A stretch of DNA of 64,000 nt from Isoetes taiwanensis. Lineage: Eukaryota > Streptophyta > Lycopodiopsida > Isoetales > Isoetaceae. This document shows positions 49,601 through 59,229 of the stretch, one piece after another (position 1 is the first letter of the stretch; every line of letters starts with the position of its first letter). The stretch lies in NCBI GenBank assembly GCA_021234155.1, contig JAJEKV010000090.1, forward strand, positions 2,534,479-2,598,478. Direction: 5' to 3'. Below the pieces are notes generated by a model. The model searched no databases. It saw only the letters and a list, made by a program, of their open reading frames with translations, and was not told where the DNA came from. A program made the position numbers and the translations under genes.

Positions 49601-50143
49601 ATAGGCAGCGGATGGTTTAAAGATGTGGCAAATTGGACCAGAGAGATGGGATTAAACCTGAGCGACCTAATAAATGAAGGGCAGTGGAATGAGGAGTGGG
49701 CAGACAGAGCTACAAGAGCATGGCTGCAAAAACACACAGGACCCAAGACAACCTGGCTCACGACAGTTTTTAACCCGGATCAGCAAGTGGGACACCAGAT
49801 GTATCGGGATAACATACTGGGAAAAGCCAGAAGAGATATCTTGGCTAGATTCAGGATGGGGAGTCATGATCTGAGAATCGAAAAAGTCAGGTGGAGAGGA
49901 ATAGACAAAGAGGATCGGGTATGCAGAATCTGTGATAATGGGAGAGTAGAGGATGAGAACCACATGATTGACGATTGCCCGATATACAGAGACATCAGAG
50001 ACAGGTACAGAAATATAAGATGGGGGGAACCGGTATACATTCTGATGACAATAACAGAATCACTTCGAGATTTGGCAGACGCGATACAGGGAATGATGAC
50101 CAGACACAGAGAAGTACACAGTGAAAGAGGGTTTGTAATATGA
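46393..50143 (+). pseudogene. LINE-E ORF2: endonuclease, reverse transcriptase, CCHC
   Basis: The frame is open from about 46393, overlapping ORF1 by about 240 bases, to 47829, but the first ATG is only at 47134, inside the endonuclease. Endonuclease motifs: TIWYWNCTGYPW, IICLVETWE, AYYPPNSD, LVGDLNARTR, SIVDYVILND, ESHRPI. A frameshift near 47800 and a one-base loss near 48288 follow. From 48288 the RT is intact: GLTVELLKCAE, NYRTIMVSSIFAKWFGKAL, AGFRPEHSTTDHL, CCFVDFRKAFDTVPREKL, GCPLSPTLFGIYIDA, YADD (48964-48975) and NLAKTKIVIFG. The C-terminal VCRICDNGRVEDENHMIDDC (about 49918-49980) is a CX2C..HX4C finger. Stop TGA at 50141. Confidence 0.85.
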
Positions 50144-50287
50144 TCCGCACAAAAGCGGATCATAAACCCCATACAAATTGTTCAGTTAAAAGCTGATTGA
50201 TAACGACGCATCACTGCACGGCCACGAAGCCGAGGTAAAGCGGGATGCTGGTAATAATAGAAAAAAGTCAGCCTTCATAAAAGGCTG
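50141..50287 (+). other. Two stem-loops in the LINE-E 3' UTR
   Basis: TGATCCGC (50141-50148) pairs perfectly with GCGGATCA (50155-50162) around a 6-base loop and overlaps the ORF2 stop codon. CAGCCTT (50269-50275) pairs with AAGGCTG (50281-50287) around CATAA. Such hairpins may be recognised by the element's own RT. Confidence 0.6.
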
Positions 50288-50999
50288 GTGGCGTCATCAC
50301 CTCACCACCACACTCAGATTACACCATATGATTGTGATGGCACAAGAGCTAAAACACAAGCAAAATTAAAACTAAACAAAACAAAACATAAAATATAACT
50401 TAAAATATAGGAACACAAGAACTAGAAGAGTTCACAGCTTTGGATCAGTGATTCAAATGACCATTCATCCATGATCGCCCACTAATAGAATATAATATAG
50501 TTTGTAACGTTTTTTGTAACGGAAAATTAGTATTTTTTTAATTGCGTCACAAAAGGTGATTTGTCAGGCATTACCAACAAAGAACCACTTGTAACATGTT
50601 ACAAAATGTTATTCTGTCACATGTTACTAATACAATATTTGCGACGTGTAACAAAATTTAATGGTAATTGTCGCGTGTCACCAATTAATTTGTATCACCA
50701 CGTATATTTGCAGTTGCCAGTGGTTTTTATATTGTACCCATGGTTCCTTGTCACGGGGGAGGGAATGAGTATCTCTAAGGAGTAAAAGAATACAATGAAA
50801 ATTTGATTACATGATACAAAATAACATATACAAAAAAATTCGGTCCAAATTGTTTCAACATGTTTATGCAGTATAGCTACTGCTTTTATCGTCATCTCCA
50901 TCAAAATAATCCCGACGCATGCGTATCTCATCACCCTCTACGCCAAGGGGAATGCTATCGTTAGCAGAATCCACATTAGGGGCATCAATATTGCCCCTC

Positions 51000-52740
51000 C
51001 TTCATCACCTAGTCGCACCATAATTCTCTGCAAAAGAGTCATAATTAATAAATATCGAGGATCAATGTCATTGCGTAAATAATGTCATATAAATTTACTC
51101 CTTGATCAGTCTGGTGCAAGGGCCATGTTTTATGCCGAGCAAGATAAAGCTCCAACTCAACAAATGACATTCTTTTAGCGAATTGGGCTTGGTCAAATGT
51201 TGGTTCTTTTCCATATGTTTGGTACTGAAATGAAACAATATAAAAGATTTGTTAGCTTTATTTATACGAAAGCGATGGAAAAAAATGAAAAAAAAGAAAA
51301 AGAAAAAAACAAAAGGAAGTTAGGAAACTTACAAACTTCGCGGCAAACATAAGTTCACCACCGCTACCAAGTCGATGGACCGCACCCATATCTTCCTTTC
51401 TACCACAACCACTTCAATGAAGTTTTTAATAATAAACAAGATACATCTAGTAATTGTAGGACTTACGCAGCAGCTGCTTTTTGTTGTGCATGTCTATGAA
51501 CTCCTGCCTTATCCAATTGGGCTTCTTTAATTGCCCACTTCTAAAACTCATCACTTGCTCGTTTAGGCTTTGGAGTATTCTTCTCCAAAGACATCATAGC
51601 TTTTTCCTTCATTCTTTAACGTCAGGTCCTACAAAACAATAGAATTGAAATTTGAATTTCAATTCTAACAACATATAAACACTTCCAAAACATCGAATCT
51701 TGTTAAACATAATGCATTGGTATTCTATTTTATAAATTTCTATATGATTACCTCAAAACGCCGGACATCTTGTGTTTCACTTCAGATTTATCAAATCCAA
51801 CACCATTCGGAGTCTCTAGGGTGCTCAATACCTACATTGTTGAAAATTTAAGTTACAATTAAACAATAATAAAAAAAATCTAATTACAAACTTCTTTGAT
51901 ATTACTAATAAATAACAATAAAAAAATCTAGTTACAAACTTTTTGAATATTGCTAAATAACAATAAAGGAATCTAGGTACAAAAAATCTAGTTACAAAGT
52001 TCTTGAAAACGATAAAAGAATCTAGGTACAAACTTACTTCTTTAATATGTGATCTATTTTGTTGGTTCATGTGCTTATGCAGTTCTTTCCAGTAAAGCAA
52101 ATCATCTGCAACCCTCTTTATGGATTTTGCAAAAACCCTTGACCCCTGCCCAATTTTTTGCTTCCCCAAATTGCTTATAGCCATTGGACATGCCATTGGA
52201 GGAAGACTCATTGTACCTTGTATAACTTTTGTGCCTGGTTCATATTTAAAGATTCCAATCTAGAAAGCAACCAACGTGCAATATCATAAGAAAAAAACAA
52301 GAAATAAAGGAAGCAGAATACAAAAAATATAATATCTATGCATACCTGCACAAGCTGCTCCTCGCATGAAGGTGGGATGCGTCGCGGCCTCCCTCTACCT
52401 CTAGAACCTGTGGAAGTCATAGGCGTAGGTCTGCTGAATTTCTAGATATATCTATAGGATCCGTCGATGTAGGACCTACGGAGAAGGTGGTGTCATGCCC
52501 TGGGGACGGCAATGGTGTCCGATGGGCAACATGTGTGATCATCCCCATGGTGTGCCGCTGCTCCTGTGGCTGCTTCTGATCCCTCATAATCTGGTCAAAC
52601 CTTAGGTTCAACCTCCTTGCAAGCTGGTTTGTACCCACCCATTAATCCATTCCTCTATCCCCCCGGCCACTTTGTATATCTCCGAGATTATCCGTACTAC
52701 AACACTAAATGGGTCCTGCAAAATCTCATCCATCTACATC
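51000..52740 (-). pseudogene. Second ORF of the CACTA element (TNPA-like), exons
   Basis: Minus-strand exon-like segments: MDEILQDPFSVVVRIISEIY (52740-52640), NLRFDQIMRDQKQPQEQRH (to 52417), a GSRGRGRPRR AT-hook-like stretch, ANSNLGKQK-like text with FAKSIKRVADDLLYWKELH (52200-52060), VLSTLETPNGVGFDKSEVKH (51830-51760), IKEAQLDKAGVHRHAQQKAA (about 51540-51480) and QAQFAKRMSFVELELYLARH (about 51190-51130). The segment order and the GRGRPRR patch fit the accessory En/Spm protein. Exact exon borders are uncertain and some segments are out of frame. Confidence 0.5.
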
Positions 52741-53566
52741 TAAACTTGTTAGCATATGAAAAATAAATAAAAAAACCTTAATTCAAGAACTCTTGAAATC
52801 AAGAACAGTTACAATACTTATTCAAGCTCTAAAAAAACAAACAAATTTACATAATACATTTTGACATCAAGATGAGCCTCATAGCGAAAATCAATAAGAC
52901 CACCTACTTTCCTTTCAAGACTGCGACTATACTCTGGTACAATCTATATCATGTATAAGACGAATATTTTAGAACTTGAAACAATTAAACAAAGTGAGTA
53001 TGCCTACTAATGTTGGACGTAAGGCCCCTAGTGTTAGGCACTCATTACAAGATCGCAACTTCAACTTTGACACATACTGATCAATGTAAGATTTAAGAAC
53101 ATCACAAATGATCTTGCAAATTGCCAAAACTTAAAACATGTATTTGACTAAAATCTAATAAAAATTAATTTAAAAGTTTTATATCACAATAATAAGATTC
53201 TTTTTTCTATCAGACCAACAAATACGCGTTGCCTTGTCAACGTACAACGAGAGGTCTGCAACAAGCCTTTTTTACCATGCAACACCATACTGTAATGAAA
53301 AGCTTGTGAGAATCAAACAAGTAGGACATTTATCATCTTCGCTATTTTCTGCCCAAATACCAATAGAAGGTTGGAGAAAAATTTTATAATAGAAAGACGT
53401 CATTTGTACACAAGACACGAAAAGCTTTTATGTAATTGGCATAATTCAAACTTTTATAATGTGCTCAAGTGATTAAATCTTCCGTGATTACTCTATCTGC
53501 ACAATCATCCTTCAATTATTGGTCTGAATTTGACAGTATATGATCCAAACTAAGACTGTAAACTTT

Positions 53567-53775
53567 CTAATAAGTGAGAAGCATTGGGTTGAGGCACAGG
53601 TTGAAGTGTTGTAACGCTTCATGATTCACATTACTACATAGAAGAGTTGTGGTTATGGTATTCCATGAAATCACATTGCGGTCTTGTAGTCTGTGGAAAA
53701 TCAATTGAGCATCTCTGGAGGTATATTGTAATTCACAAGCATGACTGACCAAGTAGACCATGAGGCATTCCGTTG
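53567..53775 (-). pseudogene. PPR-protein fragment fused to TNP2
   Basis: Directly in frame after TNP2 GLATDDFNPF the same ORF changes to LVSHACELQYTSRDAQLIFH, RLQDRNVISWNTITTTLL and HEALQHFNLC, ending at 53567. The DAQLIF.RLQ.RNVISWNTMI pattern is the classic plant PPR (PLS-type) motif. The usual TNP2 continuation is absent. It is a chimeric coding piece created by gene capture or deletion. Confidence 0.6.
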
Positions 53776-54398
53776 TGAAAAAAGGATTAAAATCATCCGT
53801 TGCAAGACCAAAGTGAACATGTCTAGAATCGTTTTCAAATTCTGGCCATCTTCCATGAATAAATCTCCAAGCTTCAGAATCAGCAGGAATGCGCATAAAG
53901 TCCATCTGAACTACGTTTACTTGCATGCCATCCCATTAAGGTAGCATTTTCCTTTGTTCGAAAGATGTGGGAAAGTCTAAGATTGATGTACAAAGTAAGA
54001 GATCATATAGATTGCAAACAAAATTAGGAGTTATAGCGGGAGAGACAAAGCTCAATATTATGTCCATTGCCACGTTTGATTTCGTATATTGTCCTTGTAA
54101 GTTGAGAATACATAGATTGAATGTCAATCTCGATATCTTGCAACCCTCGTATAATTTTATTTTAGCATCATGGATTATATGCTCATCGAAGTACCTCATC
54201 ATCTTCTAAGTCATTCATAGGTTGTGCACCTACCTCATTATCAATATCTTCCATAAGACATTCAAATGGTGCGTGTTCATATAGCAAATTGCGAGTCACC
54301 TCATCATAAACATGGTTGTTTATTTGGTCCACATTCCCAGTGATTACCAGATTTTCTCGTGCTAGCTTCTCCATATCTTGAAGATGGAACCTTGACAT
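53776..54398 (-). pseudogene. CACTA TNP2 transposase remnant
   Basis: Segments in order on the minus strand: FHLQDMEKLARENLVI to LYEHAPFECLMEDIDNEVGA; then DAKIKLYEGCKISRLTFNLC, ILNLQGQYTKSNVAMDIILS and SFEQRKMLP; then FMRIPADSEAWRFIHGRWPE and HFGLATDDFNPF. TNP2 proteins have ..PLYEG.K.SKL...L.LLNL...Y..., (Y/F)EAKKML, R.PADSEAWK.FD..+P.FA.D.RN+RLGLA.DGFNPF in this order. The stretch between KKML and RIPAD (with LGL.Y.KIHAC) is deleted. Non-functional. Confidence 0.8.
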
Positions 54399-54461
54399 GC
54401 AAGAGGCTCCTTCAACCTACGTCATAATAATAATATGTGAAATACAAGCCAGTATAAATAA

Positions 54462-55080
54462 ATACCAAGTTTTTCACAAATGCTTTCCCAACCTTAGGAA
54501 ATCCTAGAACTTTAGCTTTCATTTCCAGATTATCATTGATCTTCAAGATTTTACTCTAAGGGCCTAGAAGATCATTATTTCACGCATTTATTCGATGATA
54601 AATTTTTCCCACTTTAGGCAATCTGTGACCTAATATCCTTCTCGAATGTGTCTGCATTTGAGAAAAATTCCTTGTTTTCCATCTTTCTTATTGAAAATTC
54701 TGTTCTAGGTGAAGGAATAATAAAATTTTCTATGTCTCTGCATTACAAATAGCCCACAAACAAACCCTATTAAGTAATCATGAAATTGTAATAATTTATC
54801 ATGAAATTGATTGCAGTCATGGAACATCTCCTGAAACATCTGGTAGGGTAAACAACTAAATTATATCCTCTGCTAGCTATATTATGCTAAAGTACTTACA
54901 TTCTTTCTTATCTTATAGGTCCGCTAACAGCCTGACAATCAAGCATCACTACAAGCCTGACCTCTTAAGTGGTCGGACAAGGATCTTCTCTACTCCTATA
55001 TCACCTCCTAAGAACCCAAATGAGTCCTAGTTGCTTAATGCAGGATATCATGGTTTGTTTTATGGCTTTCAGATTTGTAT
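54462..55080. repeat. Dispersed repeat, copy lacking the satellite
   Basis: Collinear with 38060-38109 joined to 43445-44110. At about 54514 CCTAGAACT is directly followed by TTAGCTTTC, whereas the other copy has the satellite array between these words. Confidence 0.8.
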
Positions 55081-55417
55081 CCTAAACAGGTTTATTCCAC
55101 ATAGTTATTAAGGGCACCTATATTCCACATAGTGAATCACATGTAACTCAGAACATTTATACTCATCATAACAATTCATAAGATTTACAGTCATAAGTAA
55201 TGGAAGTAATCACTCAGGAGTTCTATTATCCTTCACTCAATTAACTCCCATACATTATTTTCCTTTTTCGGCTATCTTGTCCAATGACAATAGAACTTTA
55301 TTCTTTACAGAGATTGGAAGCTTTATGTTCCCCTTTCTCGGATCAGAGTTGCCCTTTCTGGGGTTCTATGAGATGAACACGGAACTTAGTTCCACCCATT
55401 GGGGCGGATCACTTGCA

Positions 55418-57900
55418 TTTTTTTTTTTTTTTTTGAAGGACTTGAGCCTTATTATCCAGAGAAAGTTACAGAGTACAATGGGGACTAATAACTCAGTGGA
55501 GAGAATATCCACCAGAGCAAAACCACCCCACTCAAATACAACATCTAAACAATATGAAGAGCAAGCAAAAACTCATAACTAAGTATGAATCTGAAGATAG
55601 TGCTCCCAAATACGGCTCTTCACCTCATTAGCAATTGATGAGCACCTGAATGCGTTGACAATTCGTTGTTGGGCATCACGAAGGATCTGTGCATCTGCAC
55701 AAGCAAGACCTTTGAATATGAGAAGATTCCTTCTTTTCCAAATGGACCAAATGATCCATGCAGAAGCCAAATGAAACGCCCTTTTTGCCAAATCATCCCA
55801 ACTACTTGGATAAACTGCTAGTAACACCTGCTGGCTATTCAAATTGCAACGAAAGAGGCCTTGAAGCCACAACCAAGCATGTCTGACATGTCTACATAGG
55901 AAGAAGCAATGCTCAATTGTCTCGTCACTCTGTGCACATAAGGGACAAAGTGTCGATACCTCTGGACGAAATCTGTGCACCAGAATATTAACGCGCAGAC
56001 AACGATGAATGACTTGCCACTATAAAACAGATACTTTGGGATGAAGTAATTTATCCCATACCCATTTCCATACTCCTTTTTGCTGATCCCTAGGAATGAC
56101 CAAAGGCCACTTGAACAAAGGAGGCAAGACGTCTGCTGCAAGCAAGACCTTGTACATGGAATTCACCAACTTATCTGCTTTGACACGCTCATGAACTACC
56201 CAAGGCTGGGGGTCATCTACTTGTGCTACTCGAGGAAGAATTGAAGACACCTTCTGCCAAATAGCTTGATCCCACCTTAAAAGGAGGAACTTAGCTCTAA
56301 ACTCTTCCCATGTCAGCAACTGCCTTTGATTATTATACCAATCAGATATCATATGCACACCTGCTGCTCTCCATCGGCGCTGCGTCAATGGGTGGACTGA
56401 AGCTACCAGAGGACCACCGTCCAATGGAATCCACCAACAACTTGCAGTAGTGCTAGTGTGCACAAGATGGTGAAAATGAAATAGAGATTGTACAGACTCC
56501 CATGCAACTAGCAATCCTCTAAGAAATGGGATGCATTAGGGTATGCGGTCAGTGGATAAAACAGAGCCCAGGGAAAAAGTGGCCTAAGAGATCGAGACCC
56601 AAAAGAAGTGCACATCTGCAAAGACTGATAAACAAGGCGGGAACCCGGGGACTCATCTACATGGGGAAGGATCTTCCATGGATAGGCAGTTACACATGGT
56701 GGAACTGGAGAGTCCAATGCCCATAGTGCTGTGCACTTCTGCCAACCCACAAAAATACCAGATGCAAGGGAAAAAGAATCCAACAAGGAAATGGCATTCT
56801 GCAAATTTTGCTCATCTACCCTCAGAAAAAGGAAAGTGTCATCCGCATATTGATTACAGATCTCCTGCGACCCATTTTTCATGGGAAGTCCATGCAAGAT
56901 TCCCTCCTGTGTGGCAAGAGAGAAGACCTGGGCAAGGACCTCTGCCACAACTGTAAATAACAATGGAGCTAATGGGCAGCCCTGACGGATGCCACGACCC
57001 ACCTGAAAGAATGCTGAGGGTTCCCCTTGGAAGAGAATAGAAGAGCGAGCAGAACAATGAAGCTTCATGACATCAGCTGTGAATTGTGCATCAAAACCAA
57101 AGCGTAAGAGACACTTCTGTAAGAAGGCCCAGTCGACACTGACATATGCTTTTGCAAAGTCCAGCTTCAAATATACAATCTCATGGCCCTGAAGTCGAGC
57201 CCAGTAAATACCTTCATAGGCAGCAGCTACATTGTTTAATATGCATCGTCATCCTGACTGTGTAGAGGATATAGAATCAGCAAGAATATTCCGAAGCTTT
57301 TGTGCATAAGCTTTGGCAAAAATCTTGTACACATAAGATAGTAAGGTGATAGGGCGCCAGTCCGAAATTGTTGAAGGTTCCTTACACTTGGGAATAAGAG
57401 AAATGCAGCCCAAATTAAGAATTTTGTCTAGACGTCTTTGCCTCTTGAAATCCTGAAACGCGTCGTACACATAATCGCCAACCCAATCCCATAACTCTTG
57501 AAAGAACTCCATAGGAATACCATCAATTCCAGGACACTTTCCTTTCTTCAAAAGGAAGGTAGCATCTGCTAAGTCATTCACCGTAATCTCTGCTTCTAGA
57601 GCAGCTCTTTGTTCCTCAGATATAATAGGATGTATCTTTGCCAATAATGCCTCCTGAAAATCTGATTGGAAGGGAAGAGGACGAGAAGCAAAAAAGGAAG
57701 AAAAGTGGCCATGCAGAAAGAACTTAAGTTGCTGAGGATCAGAGATGAGAGGCCCATCTTGAACTTGGAGAGATACCATCGCAGAAGCTTGTCTCCGAAT
57801 TTTTGCAGCTCTAAAAAAGAAGCATGTGCAACGATCCCCCTCTTTGAACCATTGCAGGCCCGCTTTAACTCGAGCGTGATGAACTTGCTCAGCAATACAT
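55418..57900 (-). mobile_element. LINE-D: 5'-truncated L1-like LINE
   Basis: The poly(A) tail appears as a T-run at 55418-55434. Reading on the minus strand from about 57895: QVHHARVKAGLQWFKEGDRC, KCPGIDGIPMEFFQELWDWV, NLGCISLIPKCKEPSTISDW, YLKLDFAKAYVSVDWAFL, VGRGIRQGCPLAPLLFTVV, YADDTFLFLRV, then LLTWEEFRAKFLLLRWDQA and CPLCAQSDETIEHCFFLCRH (zf-RVT type) and ASAWIIWSIWKRRNLLIFKG. The endonuclease and ORF1 are missing. Same family as LINE-B. Confidence 0.9.
55579..57779 (-). pseudogene. LINE-D reverse transcriptase and C-terminal zinc-binding part
   Basis: Open segments 57779-57249, 57170-56508, 56514-56020 and 55980-55579 carry the RT and C-terminal domains with few lesions: a stop after STQSG, frame changes near 56660, 56510 and 56000. 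The catalytic box is YADD, and the C-terminal CPLC...HCFFLC can bind zinc. The protein ends with EHYLQIHT and a stop at 55579. LINE-B keeps the same end (VHYLQINT) but reads through. Confidence 0.88.
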
Positions 57901-58029
57901 CCACTGCATTATACATCCACTGCTTATTGAAACAATCTTTGTAGCATTCTTTTCCAGTAATAACTCCGCTTCCACAGTTTTTGTTAGGACTGTTAGCTTC
58001 CCTACAAATGCCCGATGCATCAATTTGAT

Positions 58030-58215
58030 ATACTCTTCAACATTGCTTATTATTGGTCCTTTCTTCAACCTGCATGAGATGATGCATTTGAATGTACTTG
58101 GTCATTGTTGCTTTAGCAGAAAATTTTGTCATTGTCAGATGCCCTCTAGCTTTATTCGTTTCGTTTCTATGGGGTCTTATAATTCTGATTCTGCGCTCTT
58201 GATCAAGTCTATTTC
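58030..58215. repeat. Dispersed repeat, related copy at 62630-62700 plus 63925-64000
   Basis: TTCAACCTGCATGAGATGAT...GCATTTG...GTCATTGTTGCTTT matches 62640-62695. GCCCTCTAGCTTTATTCGT...TTTCTATGGGGTCT matches 63939-63980. In the second copy about 1.2 kb lies between the two parts. Confidence 0.65.
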
Positions 58216-58757
58216 CTGCTTCAAGACCCTTCCGGCATTTAGTTTTTGCAAGTAAGCCAAGTGTTCACGAGGTTAATTTTTTGCAAGTTGTTGGGTTTTG
58301 ATGATCTTTTTTGTTTTTATTTTTTCCAACTAAGCCAAGTGTTCATGAGGTTGGTTTTTTGCCAAATTGTATATGGTTTTAACATGCTTTAAGACTATCT
58401 ACTTTGTTAATTTGGAAATTTCTGGTATGGTCCAAAAACTTTTTTGGAATTTATTTTAGCACGATTTCCTAAGATTTTAGACGTTTCGGACTGCCGGCAA
58501 ATATTTCCGGCTTCCAAAAATCGGAATTTTTTTCTTTTAAGATTATTTCTCCCTTTTTCCAGAAACCCGATTCCTTGGGCTAGCCGATCATCCTGTGTAT
58601 TTCCAGGTGGTGGTTTAGGCATGCATGTCGGCCATCAGTCTGCAGGTAAGAATTCTGCTCTTTGAAAGAAAGAGATTTTCTTTTAAATGGGGAAAAAGGT
58701 GCGGATGGATGTGTCGATGTGAATCGGTCGGGTATGCAGGGATTTTTTTTGCGGCAG

Positions 58758-59224
58758 AGTTCGGATCCTGTGGGGGGCCTGAAGTTTGGGTTGCCAGCTC
58801 TGTTTATTGGGAAAACCGTGATGACAAAGCACGGGCGCTAACATATTTGAAAAGGTAGGTGGCATATAAACCTTTTGTTCAGTAGTAGGACACAGAAACA
58901 TTGCTATCAGTGTTTTTTTCCTGATTCGACAATAAGTGCTATTTTCGATTTATAGCTATGCAACTTGTGTAGGCATCAATTAATTGCTGCAATTGCTCAT
59001 GTTTGCTAATTCTTTTTCGAGCATCCGGGTGGATGAAAGACATGTGCCAGCATATTTAATGAAGGTAATTGTTTTTTGTTCATTTTATGGCATTTTGAGC
59101 ATACTATCTTGACTGCATTTGCTTTGTTAAGGGAAATTTGTCATTGTCATTGAGTTATTCGGAGGCTGCTGTATTAGCATTCAGAAAGGCACAATCCTTG
59201 AAGCCTGACCTTCGTTCATATCAG
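58758..59224 (+). pseudogene. APC7-like TPR gene fragment, three exons
   Basis: Exons 58758-58854 (PEVWVASSVYWENRDDKARA then LTYLK), 59022-59064 (IRVDERHVPAYLMK) and 59132-59224 (GNLSLSLSYSEAAVLAFRKA then QSLKPDLRSYQ) have GT-AG borders and join in one frame without stops. In plant anaphase-promoting-complex subunit 7 the TPR region has W.A...YWE...D..RAL.YAEK..R.DERHIPGYI.KGNL.L...RPEAAV.AFR.AQ.L.PDLRSYQ, a close fit. No further APC7 exons are recognised upstream or downstream within the next kilobases, so I regard it as a fragment, perhaps carried by the Helitron ending at 62380. Confidence 0.7.
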
Positions 59225-59229
59225 GTGAT

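Larger units (their letters stand above)
45160..50390 (+). mobile_element. LINE-E: nearly intact non-LTR retrotransposon of an unusual plant lineage
   Basis: The 5' region with two imperfect monomers (45175-45442) is followed by a coiled-coil ORF1 (45789-46636), an ORF2 with endonuclease, RT and C-terminal CCHC (46393-50143), and a 3' UTR with two stem-loops and an A-rich end at about 50350-50400. Only three frame lesions are visible in about 4.3 kb of coding sequence. Its ORF1 and RT are quite different from LINE-A/B/C/D. No poly(A) and no clear target duplication were found, so the outer limits are approximate. Confidence 0.8.
50480..54430 (-). mobile_element. Decayed CACTA (En/Spm) transposon with TNP2 remnants
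   Basis: One terminus is visible: CACTAATAGAATATAATATA at 50480, followed by a subterminal region full of TGTAAC/GTTACA/CGTGT.AC motifs (50505-50700). Minus-strand coding remnants follow: a second ORF (51000-52740) and TNP2 (53776-54398). I did not find the matching TATTAGTG end beyond 54400, so the far end is lost or diverged. Confidence 0.65.

Noticed and set aside
55404-57930. Target-site duplication for LINE-D (ATCACTTGCATT versus ATCCACTGCATT)
   Set aside because: Matches only partly and the right-hand word occurs twice locally, so I do not claim it.
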